From Nitratireductor sp. (GTDB taxonomy: Bacteria; Pseudomonadota; Alphaproteobacteria; Rhizobiales; Rhizobiaceae), in assembly GCA_020637805.1 (NCBI GenBank), contig JACKJU010000001.1, positions 415,484 to 479,483 on the forward strand: a stretch of 64,000 bases of DNA, read 5' to 3'. Each line of letters opens with the position of its first letter. Within the stretch, counting starts at the first letter, position 1. Below are positions 8,858-17,602 of the stretch, piece by piece. Under the pieces are notes generated by a model. The model searched no databases. It worked only from the letters and a program-made list of their open reading frames with translations, and was not told the DNA's origin. Position numbers and translations under genes: made by a program.

Positions 8858-9841
8858 ATGAAACGTCAAACGGACATTTTCGTGGAAAGCTGGCCCATCG
8901 CCGGCAGCTTCACCATCTCGCGCGGAAGCCGAACAGAGGCGAACGTCATACGTGTGGCCATCACGCAGGGGCGAGTGACCGGACAGGGAGAATGTGTACC
9001 CTATGCGCGCTATGGAGAGGATATTGGCTCCGTGAAAGCGCAAATCGCGGCGGTAGTGCCGGCGTTGAACGAAGGCGTGGACCGCGAAGCCCTGCGCTCG
9101 GCATTGCCTCCGGGAGCCGCTCGGAACGCGGTCGATTGTGCACTTTGGGACCTCGAGGCAAAGCTCTCGGGCCAGCCGGCCTGGCAATTGGCAGGGTTGC
9201 CGGCGCCGCGGCCCGTGACGACCGCCTACACGATCAGCCTTGCGGATCCCGCCACGATGGCGGAACAGGCCGGGCGCGCCGCATCACGTGAACTGCTCAA
9301 GGTCAAGCTTGGCGGCGACGGCGACCGGGAGCGCATGGCTGCCGTCCGTGCAGCTGCACCGGAAGCCCGCATTATCCTCGACGCAAACGAAGCCTGGCGG
9401 CCGGACATTGTGCAATCCCTGCTTGATGCGGCACGCGACATCGGGGCCGAGATGGTCGAACAACCGCTGCCTGCGGGCGAAGACGCCCTGCTTTCCAGCC
9501 TGCATCGCAGCGTACCGGTTTGTGCCGATGAGAGCGTGCATGTTGGCGGCGATCTGGCCTCACTCAAGGACCGGTATGATTGCGTCAACATCAAGCTGGA
9601 CAAGACCGGTGGGCTTACAGAGGCGCTTCTGGTCCGGCAGCAGGCGCTCGATGCGGGGTTTTCGATGATGATCGGGTGCATGGTCGGCACTTCGCTTGCC
9701 ATGGCGCCAGCGATGCTGCTGACGCCGGGAGCGCAATTCGCCGATCTCGACGGGCCTCTCCTTCTGGCACGCGATCGTGAAAACGGCCTCGATTATCCCG
9801 GTTCGATGGTCGCTCCGCCGAAAAGCGCATTATGGGGCTGA
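8858..9841 (+). CDS. L-Ala-D/L-Glu (dipeptide) epimerase, enolase superfamily
   Basis: 327 residues of the muconate-lactonizing subgroup of the enolase superfamily. Visible catalytic parts are the KxK motif in LLKVKLGG, metal ligands in DANEAW, VEQPLP and CADES, and the second lysine in NIKLDKTGG. In this order they fit dipeptide epimerases, which convert L-Ala-D-Glu from murein tripeptide into L-Ala-L-Glu during wall recycling. Substrate is inferred from family resemblance; other dipeptides are possible. The ATG 8858 is preceded by GGAAA; an open frame runs upstream to 8456 but overlaps mlaE antisense and has no enolase features. Confidence 0.82.
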   Translation: MKRQTDIFVESWPIAGSFTISRGSRTEANVIRVAITQGRVTGQGECVPYARYGEDIGSVKAQIAAVVPALNEGVDREALRSALPPGAARNAVDCALWDLEAKLSGQPAWQLAGLPAPRPVTTAYTISLADPATMAEQAGRAASRELLKVKLGGDGDRERMAAVRAAAPEARIILDANEAWRPDIVQSLLDAARDIGAEMVEQPLPAGEDALLSSLHRSVPVCADESVHVGGDLASLKDRYDCVNIKLDKTGGLTEALLVRQQALDAGFSMMIGCMVGTSLAMAPAMLLTPGAQFADLDGPLLLARDRENGLDYPGSMVAPPKSALWG

Positions 9842-9848
9842 CGCCTGT

Positions 9849-11063
9849 TCAGGAAGCGGCGTGACGTTCATCTGCCACGAGGTGGCGGCAAGCCAGAAGA
9901 GCAAGCGCAACAATGGATGCCCCTGACATCACGAGCCACGCATTGGCGCCCAGCGCGGCATAGAGCGGCCCCGAACAGAATACCGATATGCCCATTGCCA
10001 GGCCGCCAAGCACGAACCCGACGCCCTGTGCAGTGCCGATATGCTCCTCGGATACATTGTCCATGATGTAGTGCATGGTGGCGATGTGTACCGCGCCGAA
10101 GGACAGCCCGTGCAGGCACTGGAGGACGAGAAAGGCGATATCTCCCGTAACGTAGGGAAACAGTGCCCAGCGGATCGCCGCACCTGCACAGCCGGCAGCA
10201 AGCAGCGCGACAGGTGAAATCCGGCGCATCACGCTGCCCGAGAACTGGAAAAGCAGTATTTCGGCCACCACGCCGATTGCCCAGAAAACGCCGATCATCG
10301 TTCCCGAATATCCCTGGGATTGCCAGTAGATCGAGCCAAATCCATAGAGCAGGCCATGGGTCGACTGGGCTATCCCGGCGCTGAGCAGCACGACGACGAA
10401 AGACGGGTTGCGCCACAATCGCGGCCTGTCCGCCGGGGTATCGCTCGGCAGCGTCCGCCTGCCGATGCGCGGCAGAAACAGGGATACGATGGCACCCAGC
10501 CACATGGCACTCACCAGCGACCAAAGGATTGCCTGAGGCGCAAATCCTGCCAGCAGCAACCCTCCTCCCATGTTCGCCAGAATGAAAACGACGGAACCCC
10601 AGATGCGTATCTTCCCGTAGTCGGCACCGAAGCGGCGCACGCCTGCCAGGGCGACCGCGTCCGCCAGTGGCAGAACGGGATTGAAGAAGAAGTTGTAGAG
10701 AAGCGTGACGAAGAGGATCGGCCAGAAACTGGAGGCCGGCAAATAGAGCAGGATGGCGATTGCCGCCCCGAAATAAAGCCAGGTCAGTACCACCGACCTG
10801 TCCGGCCTTCGGTCGGCGAAGCTGGTGACCTGACCCGAGGCCAGAACACGGATAACCAGCGACATCGAGAGAACCGTGCTTATTTCCCAGTCTGCAAGCC
10901 CTTGCGCCTTCAGCCAGACGGGAAAGTACGGCAGGTAAAGTCCAACGTAGAGAAAGTGCGCTGAATAGAGTAGCGCTACCCTTGTGCCGAAAAGATGCGG
11001 CATCGGTTCGGGCGCGGATTGCGGCGAACCGGCAGACACCGCCGGTTGTCGCGGATCAGCCAT
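9849..11063 (-). CDS. MFS transporter (MFS_1-like / HcaT-NupG type)
   Basis: 404 residues with about 12 hydrophobic segments, starting at VALLYSAHFLYVGLYLPYFPVWL. The loop FADRRPDRS and the LADAVAL helix resemble the MFS_1-like group that includes the HcaT family. The substrate cannot be read from the sequence. The chosen ATG 11063 follows GGGCGGAA and overlaps the threonine dehydratase stop by 8 bp (ATGGCTGA), so the two are translationally coupled. It ends 7 bp from the convergent epimerase gene. Confidence 0.75.
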   Translation of the reverse strand: MADPRQPAVSAGSPQSAPEPMPHLFGTRVALLYSAHFLYVGLYLPYFPVWLKAQGLADWEISTVLSMSLVIRVLASGQVTSFADRRPDRSVVLTWLYFGAAIAILLYLPASSFWPILFVTLLYNFFFNPVLPLADAVALAGVRRFGADYGKIRIWGSVVFILANMGGGLLLAGFAPQAILWSLVSAMWLGAIVSLFLPRIGRRTLPSDTPADRPRLWRNPSFVVVLLSAGIAQSTHGLLYGFGSIYWQSQGYSGTMIGVFWAIGVVAEILLFQFSGSVMRRISPVALLAAGCAGAAIRWALFPYVTGDIAFLVLQCLHGLSFGAVHIATMHYIMDNVSEEHIGTAQGVGFVLGGLAMGISVFCSGPLYAALGANAWLVMSGASIVALALLACRHLVADERHAAS

Positions 11064-12063
11064 TTCCGCCCTGCCCGCCGGCCCCTTCTTCCAGTGCCCT
11101 TGCAAGGACGGAAGGATCGACGTTGCCGCCCGAAAGCGTAACAACGACCGTTTCGCCGGCATGCGCGTGACCTGCCTGCAGCAATGCTGCCAGGGCAACA
11201 GCGCCGCCCGGCTCGACCACGAGTTTCAACTCGTTGAATGCGAAGGCAGTCGCGGCAAGCGCTTCCTCATCGGAAACTACCTTGCCGCCCGCAAGCCGGT
11301 CCTTGCAGATCGCAAAGGAAAGCGCACCCGGTTTCGGCGTTATGATTGCGTCACAGATTGAGCCGGCCCAACGTTCGTTGGCCACGCGCTCACCCAGCTC
11401 AAGCGACCGCTTGTAGTCATCGAAATCCTCGGGTTCACCAGTGTGAATCTTCGCCTCGGGGAAAACTTCGGACACTGCCAGCGTGATGCCGGCGGTCAGT
11501 CCGCCACCGCCAGTGCAAACGAACACCCTGTCGATACGTTTTCCCATCTCCCGTATATCCTGGCAGAACTCCAGCCCGCAGGTGCCCTGCCCGGCGATCA
11601 CATACGGATTGTCGTAGGGATGGATGAACACCGCGCCGGTTTCTTCCTGCAACCTTGCCGATATCTCATCGCGGTCGTCTGTCGCACGGTCGAAGAAAAC
11701 GACATTGGCACCGCTGCGCCGGGTGCGGGCAACCTTGATGGCAGGGGCATCGGAAGGCATCAGAATCGTGGCTTGCGTGCCGGTCAATCTTGCCGCCTCG
11801 GCAATGCCCTGGGCGTGGTTGCCGGAAGAAACCGCGAGTACCCCTCGCTTGCGCTCCTCGCCGGACAAGGCCGCGATGGAATTGTATGCACCGCGAAACT
11901 TGAAGGAACCCGTGCGTTGCAGGCACTCAGGCTTCAGCCAGACATCGGCACCGGTCAGATCGTCCAGGAACACCGATTTCAGAAGTGGTGTCCTGAAGGC
12001 ATGGCCTTCGATACGATCGGCAGCAGCGAGAACATCTGGAAATGCGGGGAGATTGTCGGACAT
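11056..12063 (-). CDS. threonine/serine dehydratase, PLP fold type II
   Basis: 335 residues of the tryptophan-synthase-beta fold. The PLP lysine lies in GSFKFRGA, followed by SSGNHAQG, the phosphate loop CTGGGGLTAG and the C-terminal LSGGNVD. There is no C-terminal ACT regulatory domain, so it matches the short catabolic type rather than feedback-regulated IlvA. The expected reaction is L-threonine to 2-oxobutanoate and ammonia; serine racemase/dehydratase activity cannot be excluded. I chose ATG 12063 with an AGCAGG-like site; an upstream in-frame start at 12117 would add 18 unconserved-looking residues. The MFS gene overlaps its 3' end. Confidence 0.83.
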   Translation of the reverse strand: MSDNLPAFPDVLAAADRIEGHAFRTPLLKSVFLDDLTGADVWLKPECLQRTGSFKFRGAYNSIAALSGEERKRGVLAVSSGNHAQGIAEAARLTGTQATILMPSDAPAIKVARTRRSGANVVFFDRATDDRDEISARLQEETGAVFIHPYDNPYVIAGQGTCGLEFCQDIREMGKRIDRVFVCTGGGGLTAGITLAVSEVFPEAKIHTGEPEDFDDYKRSLELGERVANERWAGSICDAIITPKPGALSFAICKDRLAGGKVVSDEEALAATAFAFNELKLVVEPGGAVALAALLQAGHAHAGETVVVTLSGGNVDPSVLARALEEGAGGQGGNG

Positions 12064-12197
12064 CCTGCTCTCGGCCTGTTGCGATTTCTTGATCGCGGAC
12101 AGGAATGTCGCAAGCAATCTCCAAATTCAATGCGGAAATTGCTCTCGTTACAAACTTGTGCCGGTTGGCACAGTGCCACTGCTCCTTGCCAATCAGG

Positions 12198-13241
12198 TCA
12201 GGCTGCGGGCACCCCGGCACGCTCTTCGGTCTGTTCGAGATTGGCCTGCTGCGCCTCGAGAAAGATTTCGGCACAGCGTTCCCAGGTGTATTTGCGGGCC
12301 TCCGTTGCCGCGTCGTCGCGGTCCAGTTCGAGCGCAGCAAGGCATGCACGGCCAAGATCGGCATCGCATATTCCGGCCTTGGTGCCTGAAAGTATGTCTA
12401 TCGGTCCGGTGACCGGAAAACCGGCAACGGGCGTCCCGCAGGCGAGGCTCTCCGTGATGACGTTGCCGAAGGTGTCGGTGAGGCTCGGAAAAACCATGAC
12501 ATCGGAAGAGGCATAGGCTTCCGCGAGTTCTTCTCCGTGTTTCTCGCCAACGAACACGGCTTGCGGATACTCCCGCTTCAGCCGCGCAAGATCCGGGCCG
12601 TCACCGACAACGATTTTCGTTCCGGGCAGGTCGAGGTCGAGAAAGGCATCGAGATTCTTTTCGATCGCCACGCGCCCGACATTGACGAAGAACGGTCTTG
12701 GATAGGACGAAAGCCACTCCATGTTGCGGCGCGAGGGATTGAACTGCTCATGGTCAACGCCTCGCGTCCAGCGGATCAGGTTCTTGAAACCACGTGCGGC
12801 CAGGTCGTCCTCCACCGTCTGGGTGGCAACCAGGCACCCGACCCCCGAATTGTGAAACCTGCGCAACCAGGCGTAGCTCCAGTCCACCGGAACGGGAACG
12901 CGGGCACGCAGATATTCGGGAAAACGCGTGTGATAGCTGGTGGTGTAGGAAAGGCCGAGGCCGCGGCAGGCGCGCGAGCCTGTAATGCCCAGTGGGCCTT
13001 CGGTGGCAATATGCACCGTGTCTGGCCCGAATTCGCGTATATGCCGCTTCACGCAGGCAGTGAGTGTCAATGACAGCCTGATCTCGGGATAGCTGGGCAT
13101 TGGCAGAGACAGGAACATGTCCGGCGTGATGAACATGAGGTCGTGCCCCTGTTTCTCAAGCTCGCGCTTGAGATGGTCAAGTGTGCGCACGACGCCGTTG
13201 ACCTGGGGAAACCAGGCATCGGTAATGATGAGAATTCGCAT
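12198..13241 (-). CDS. glycosyltransferase family 4 (GT-B fold), alpha-mannosyltransferase-like
   Basis: 347 residues beginning MRILIITDAWFPQVNGVVRT, the typical N-terminal domain of GT4 enzymes. SYHTRFPEYL follows in the acceptor half, then the donor half with FVNVGRVAIEKN and the E-x7-E motif in SLTDTFGNVITESLACGTPV. It resembles GDP-mannose-dependent alpha-mannosyltransferases and glycolipid glycosyltransferases. Donor and acceptor are not determined by the sequence. Its ATG is 4 bp after the stop of the metallophosphoesterase gene, so the two are surely cotranscribed and probably share a lipid or polysaccharide pathway. Confidence 0.82.
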   Translation of the reverse strand: MRILIITDAWFPQVNGVVRTLDHLKRELEKQGHDLMFITPDMFLSLPMPSYPEIRLSLTLTACVKRHIREFGPDTVHIATEGPLGITGSRACRGLGLSYTTSYHTRFPEYLRARVPVPVDWSYAWLRRFHNSGVGCLVATQTVEDDLAARGFKNLIRWTRGVDHEQFNPSRRNMEWLSSYPRPFFVNVGRVAIEKNLDAFLDLDLPGTKIVVGDGPDLARLKREYPQAVFVGEKHGEELAEAYASSDVMVFPSLTDTFGNVITESLACGTPVAGFPVTGPIDILSGTKAGICDADLGRACLAALELDRDDAATEARKYTWERCAEIFLEAQQANLEQTEERAGVPAA

Positions 13242-13245
13242 GATT

Positions 13246-14109
13246 TCAGGCTACCTTGCCGACTGAATTTCGTGCCGACTGCCGCGAGGCCGCGGCTATG
13301 AGCTCGGGCGGTATGGTTACGGGAACATCCGCGCCAGCGGGATCGGAAACCCCTTCCCTGCGCACGATTTCGGCGTGGATCGGAGACCAGTCTATGAGTT
13401 CAAGGCGGCCGTCGAAATGCTCCACGACGGCGGTGCAGCTCTCGACCCAGTCACCTGTGTTGACGTATTCCACGCCGCCGCGCTCGCCCATCTCCGCGTG
13501 GTGAATGTGACCACAGATGACGCCGTCAAGCTGATCATCGCTGGCGGCATCTGCAAGTGCAGCCTCGTATTTTCCGATGAAACTTACCGCGTTCTTGACC
13601 TTGAGCTTCAACCAGCTCGACAGCGACCAGTATGGAAAGCCCATCCGGCGGCGAACGCGGTTCAGCCAGGTATTCGTGAACAATGCGACGTTGTAGGCCC
13701 AGTCACCCAGGAAGGCGAGCCACTTGGCATGACGGACGACGACGTCGAACTGATCGCCATGGATGACCAGAAGGCGCTTTCCGTCGGCGGTTTCGTGAAT
13801 GAACGTGTCTTCCACGTGGATGCCACCAAAGGAATTGCCTGCGAAGCTGCGCAGGAATTCGTCGTGGTTGCCGGGAAGATAGCGAATGGTAGCCCCCTTG
13901 CGCACCTGACGCAGGAGCTTCTGAACGACATCGTTGTGGAGTTGCGGCCAGTACCAGCTCTTCCTGAGCCGCCAGCCATCAATGATATCGCCGACGAGAT
14001 AGAATGTTTCCGCCTCGTTGTACTTCAGAAACGTCAGAATCTGTTGCGCCTGGCATCCAGTCGAGCCCAAGTGCATGTCCGACATGAATATCGTGCGGTA
14101 GCGTCCCAT
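13246..14109 (-). CDS. LpxH-like metallophosphoesterase
   Basis: 287 residues with the calcineurin-like metal motifs in order: MSDMHLGS (D-x-H), VGDIIDGW, PGNHDEF, VIHGDQFD and GHIHHAEMG. The family is annotated as UDP-2,3-diacylglucosamine diphosphatase (lipid A step four). Alphaproteobacteria usually use LpxI for that step, so the true substrate may be another phospholipid or sugar diphosphate. It is first in a two-gene operon with the glycosyltransferase. The 200 bp upstream, shared with the divergent SDR gene, hold its promoter; I saw no convincing hexamers there. Confidence 0.8.
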   Translation of the reverse strand: MGRYRTIFMSDMHLGSTGCQAQQILTFLKYNEAETFYLVGDIIDGWRLRKSWYWPQLHNDVVQKLLRQVRKGATIRYLPGNHDEFLRSFAGNSFGGIHVEDTFIHETADGKRLLVIHGDQFDVVVRHAKWLAFLGDWAYNVALFTNTWLNRVRRRMGFPYWSLSSWLKLKVKNAVSFIGKYEAALADAASDDQLDGVICGHIHHAEMGERGGVEYVNTGDWVESCTAVVEHFDGRLELIDWSPIHAEIVRREGVSDPAGADVPVTIPPELIAAASRQSARNSVGKVA

Positions 14110-14309
14110 GTTTCAGCCCTTTCCAAGGAACGTTCTTGTGGGCCTTTTCACGGATTCCGGTTACATGCCCGCGACAGTCCCGTGACATTGCCATGACACC
14201 CGTTGACGAGACTTGGCGCGAAGTAACTGCGCGTCTGGAAGTCTGCCACTCTTGCGCTTTCCTTGTTGCGGGGGCTACACAGGATCGTTCGAACGAGAGG
14301 GAGCGAGAA

Positions 14310-15089
14310 ATGGATCTGGGAATTTCCGGAAGAACGGCAATCGTGTGCGCGGCAAGCCGCGGCCTGGGACGCGGATGCGCGCAACACCTCGCGGATGCCG
14401 GATGCAACATCGTGCTCAACGGACGCAACGAGCAGGTCACCAAGGAGACGGCGGAAGACCTGTCCAAACGGACCTCGGGCTGGGTCAAAGTCGTGCTGGG
14501 CGACGTTTCCGACCCGAAGATCCAGGAAGCGCTCATCGAGGCGGCTGGCGAAACCGACATTCTGGTCAACAACAATGGCGGCCCGCCCGCCCGGGATTTC
14601 CGGGAACTCGACCGGTCCAACATCCTTGAAGGCGTGGTCCAGAACATGGTCACCCCGATAGAACTGACAAAGCGCGTGATTGACGGGATGGCCGAACGCG
14701 GATTTGGCCGGATCATCAACATCACCTCTTCTTCGGTCTATTCGGCGATACCCGGCCTCGACCTTTCCTCAGGCGCGCGCGCCGGGCTGACCGCCTTTCT
14801 GGCCGGGATCGCGCGCACGGTCGCCGACCGGAACGTCACCATCAACCAGATCCTGCCGGGAAAGATGGATACAGACCGCATCCGCAACAATATCGGCTTC
14901 CAGTCAGAGAAAACCGGCAAATCAGCCGACGAGATTGCAAGCGGCATGATTTCGACCATTCCGGCAAAGCGGTTCGGCACGGCAGACGAGTTTGGTGCAC
15001 TTTGCGCGTTCCTCGCCTCCACCCATGCCGGATACCTGACCGGCCAGAATTTTCTCATTGACGGCGGGCTGAACCCGAACGCCTTCTAG
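14310..15089 (+). CDS. SDR family protein with altered active site
   Basis: 259 residues with a Rossmann fold. The cofactor loop is CAASRGLGRG, followed by NNNGGP (normally NNAG) and the active-site strand ITSSSVYSAIP. Where classical SDRs have YxxxK, this protein reads SSGARAGL, so Tyr is replaced by Ser and Lys by Arg. Similar divergent SDR proteins exist and are often labelled 3-oxoacyl-ACP reductase, but that activity should not be assumed. PGKMDTDRI and GQNFLIDGG show the rest of the fold is intact. Start chosen at ATG 14310 with GAGGGAG just upstream. Confidence 0.82.
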   Translation: MDLGISGRTAIVCAASRGLGRGCAQHLADAGCNIVLNGRNEQVTKETAEDLSKRTSGWVKVVLGDVSDPKIQEALIEAAGETDILVNNNGGPPARDFRELDRSNILEGVVQNMVTPIELTKRVIDGMAERGFGRIINITSSSVYSAIPGLDLSSGARAGLTAFLAGIARTVADRNVTINQILPGKMDTDRIRNNIGFQSEKTGKSADEIASGMISTIPAKRFGTADEFGALCAFLASTHAGYLTGQNFLIDGGLNPNAF

Positions 15090-15137
15090 AACCGGCGATA
15101 CCGGCCTTCCTTTCAACCCAAGAAGAAGTACCCACGA

Positions 15138-17459
15138 ATGAGCGAATCCAAGAAACCGTACGAGCCGACCACCGAACTGGAAAAATCCGCGCTCCACTTC
15201 CACCAGTATCCGGTGCCCGGCAAACTCGGCATCGTGGCCACCAAACCGCTGGGCAACCAGCGCGACCTGGCGCTGGCCTATTCGCCCGGCGTTGCCGCAC
15301 CCTGCCTGCACATTGCCGACGACCCGTCGGTTGCCTCGAACTACACGTCGCGCGGCAATCTTGTAGCCGTAATTTCCAACGGCACTGCCGTTCTCGGTCT
15401 CGGCAACATAGGCGCACTCGCCTCGAAGCCCGTGATGGAAGGCAAGGCGGTCCTGTTCAAGAAATTTGCGGGTGTCGACGTTTTCGACATTGAGGTGGAC
15501 GAGACGGACCCGCAGAAATTCTGCAACGTCGTGGCGGCTCTTGAGCCGACATTCGGCGGCATCAACCTGGAAGATATCAAGGCACCACAGTGTTTCGAAA
15601 TCGAGGAAACGCTGCGGGCCAGGATGAACATCCCAGTTTTCCACGACGACCAGCACGGGACTGCGATCATCGCGGCGGCGGCTATCCTGAACGGCATGGA
15701 ATTGGCCGGAAAATCCCTTGGTGAAGCCAAGATCGTAGCTTCGGGCGCAGGAGCGGCATCTATCGCCTGCCTCAACATCCTGGTGAGCCTTGGAGCGAGC
15801 GAGGACAATATCTGGGTCAGCGATTCCATCGGCGTGGTCTACAAGGGCCGCACCGAGCGCATGGACAAGTACAAGGAGCGCTACGCGAAAGACACCAATG
15901 CCCGCACGCTGGATGACATCCTGGACGGTGCAGATGTGTTTCTCGGGCTTTCCGCAGCAGGCGCGCTGAAGCAGGACATGATCCGCAAGATGGCGGACCG
16001 GCCGCTTATCATGGCACTGGCCAACCCGACGCCGGAGATCATGCCGGACGAGGCGCGGGAAGCGCGGCCCGACGCGATGATCTGCACCGGCCGCTCCGAC
16101 TTCCCCAACCAGGTCAACAATGTCCTTTGTTTCCCCTTCATCTTCCGGGGAGCGCTTGATTGCGGCGCGACGACAATCAACGAGGAAATGAAACTGGCAG
16201 CGGTTCATGCAATTGCCAACCTGGCAAAAGCCGAGATCACCGAAAGCGTGTCAGATACCCAGGCTGGCAAACCGCCAAGCTTTGGCCCCGACTTCCTGAT
16301 CCCCTCGCCATTCGACCAGCGGCTAATCCTGCGAATTGCCCCTGCCGTTGCCAAGGCGGCCATGGAAAGCGGTGTGGCCGCTCGGCCGATCGAGGATTTC
16401 GACGCCTATCGCGACCGCCTGAACCGCTTTGTCTTCCGTTCCTCGATGGTGATGAAGCCGATCATCGAGCAGGCGCGCAACGACCTGAAGCGCGTGATCT
16501 ATTCCGACGGAGAGGACGAGCGCGTGCTGCGCGCGGCACAGGTAGGCATCGAGGATCGCGCCTTCCAGCCGATACTCGTGGGGAGACCCGACAAGATCGA
16601 GGAGCGGATCGACAAGTTCGGATTGAAGATCAAGGCCGGTCGCGACTTCGAGATCATCAATCCCGATCATTTCTCGGCCTACAATGACTATGCAAAGTCC
16701 TATCTCGAGATAGCGGGCCGCCGTGGCACAACGCCTGAAACCGCAAAACTGCTGGTACGGACCAATACCACCGTGCTCAGCGCCATGGCGCTCAGGAACG
16801 GCGATGCAGACGCGATGATATGCGGCCTGGAAGGCCGCTTTTCCCGGCACCTGCATTACGTGCGCCAGATCGTCGGCCTGCAGGAGGGCGTGCGTGAGCT
16901 GGCCGGTATGTCATTGCTGCTGACCAACAATGACGAGATTTTCCTGACGGACACCCATGTGACCGAGGAACCCAGCGAAGACCAGATCGTGGCCATGACA
17001 CTTCTCGCTTCGAAGCTACTGCGCCGCTTCGGCATGGTCCCCAAGGCCGCCCTGCTCTCGTTGTCGGATTTCGGATCACGCGATACACCTTCCACCCTCA
17101 AGATGCGCAATGCCACCGAACGCCTCCACGCCATCGATCCGGATTTCGAGGTCGATGGCGAAATGCACGGCGACACGGCGCTCTCGACCATGATCCGCGA
17201 CCGCGTCTATCCGCTGTCGCGGCTGACAGGCCGTGCAAACCTCCTTGTGTTCCCGAATCTCGACGCTGCCAACATCACCCTGACGGTGGCAAAGCAGATG
17301 ACCGACGGACTGCAGGTAGGCCCGATCCTGCTTGGCGCGACCAAGCCGGCACATGTGCTTACCCCCTCTGTAACGTCGCGCGGAGTGTTCAACATTTCCG
17401 CAATTGCAGCCGTGGAAGCCATTCATGGAGCGGAAAGCCAGCCGAATTTGAGCATCTGA
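15138..17459 (+). CDS. maeB: NADP-dependent malic enzyme with C-terminal phosphotransacetylase-like domain
   Basis: 773 residues. The N-terminal half (about 1-430) is malic enzyme: YSPGVAAPC, FDIEVDE, FHDDQHGTA and the NAD(P) fold ASGAGAASIACL. The C-terminal half (about 440-770) resembles phosphate acetyltransferase (VIYSDGEDERVLRAAQ, VLVFPNLDAANI). This fusion is typical of rhizobial Tme/Dme and MaeB proteins; the added domain is thought to be regulatory rather than a working Pta. It converts malate to pyruvate and CO2. NADP rather than NAD preference is likely but cannot be proved here. It lies 48 bp after the SDR gene. Confidence 0.9.
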   Translation: MSESKKPYEPTTELEKSALHFHQYPVPGKLGIVATKPLGNQRDLALAYSPGVAAPCLHIADDPSVASNYTSRGNLVAVISNGTAVLGLGNIGALASKPVMEGKAVLFKKFAGVDVFDIEVDETDPQKFCNVVAALEPTFGGINLEDIKAPQCFEIEETLRARMNIPVFHDDQHGTAIIAAAAILNGMELAGKSLGEAKIVASGAGAASIACLNILVSLGASEDNIWVSDSIGVVYKGRTERMDKYKERYAKDTNARTLDDILDGADVFLGLSAAGALKQDMIRKMADRPLIMALANPTPEIMPDEAREARPDAMICTGRSDFPNQVNNVLCFPFIFRGALDCGATTINEEMKLAAVHAIANLAKAEITESVSDTQAGKPPSFGPDFLIPSPFDQRLILRIAPAVAKAAMESGVAARPIEDFDAYRDRLNRFVFRSSMVMKPIIEQARNDLKRVIYSDGEDERVLRAAQVGIEDRAFQPILVGRPDKIEERIDKFGLKIKAGRDFEIINPDHFSAYNDYAKSYLEIAGRRGTTPETAKLLVRTNTTVLSAMALRNGDADAMICGLEGRFSRHLHYVRQIVGLQEGVRELAGMSLLLTNNDEIFLTDTHVTEEPSEDQIVAMTLLASKLLRRFGMVPKAALLSLSDFGSRDTPSTLKMRNATERLHAIDPDFEVDGEMHGDTALSTMIRDRVYPLSRLTGRANLLVFPNLDAANITLTVAKQMTDGLQVGPILLGATKPAHVLTPSVTSRGVFNISAIAAVEAIHGAESQPNLSI

Positions 17460-17469
17460 AGAAGACGCT

Positions 17470-17501
17470 CGCGCAGGGTCCATACTCCTGGGCCCTGCGC
17501 G
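17470..17501 (+). terminator. strong hairpin after malic enzyme gene
   Basis: CGCGCAGGGTCC and GGGCCCTGCGCG pair over 12 bp (one G-U) around an 8-nt loop, 10 bp after the maeB stop. No T run follows, so it may act as a stability hairpin or Rho-assisted terminator rather than a classical intrinsic one. Confidence 0.45.
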
Positions 17502-17602
17502 CCACACCATGGCCAACATTTGCGGCTTTGCAGTTCATTAACCCTGAACCTCTAGGTTCGGACCATGAGTCCCCGCCGGAAACGCGCGGCAAGCACGGCT
17601 GA

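Noticed and set aside
13246..14109. Naming the metallophosphoesterase lpxH
   Set aside because: The motifs fit, but alphaproteobacteria generally use LpxI for this step, so the symbol is not safe.
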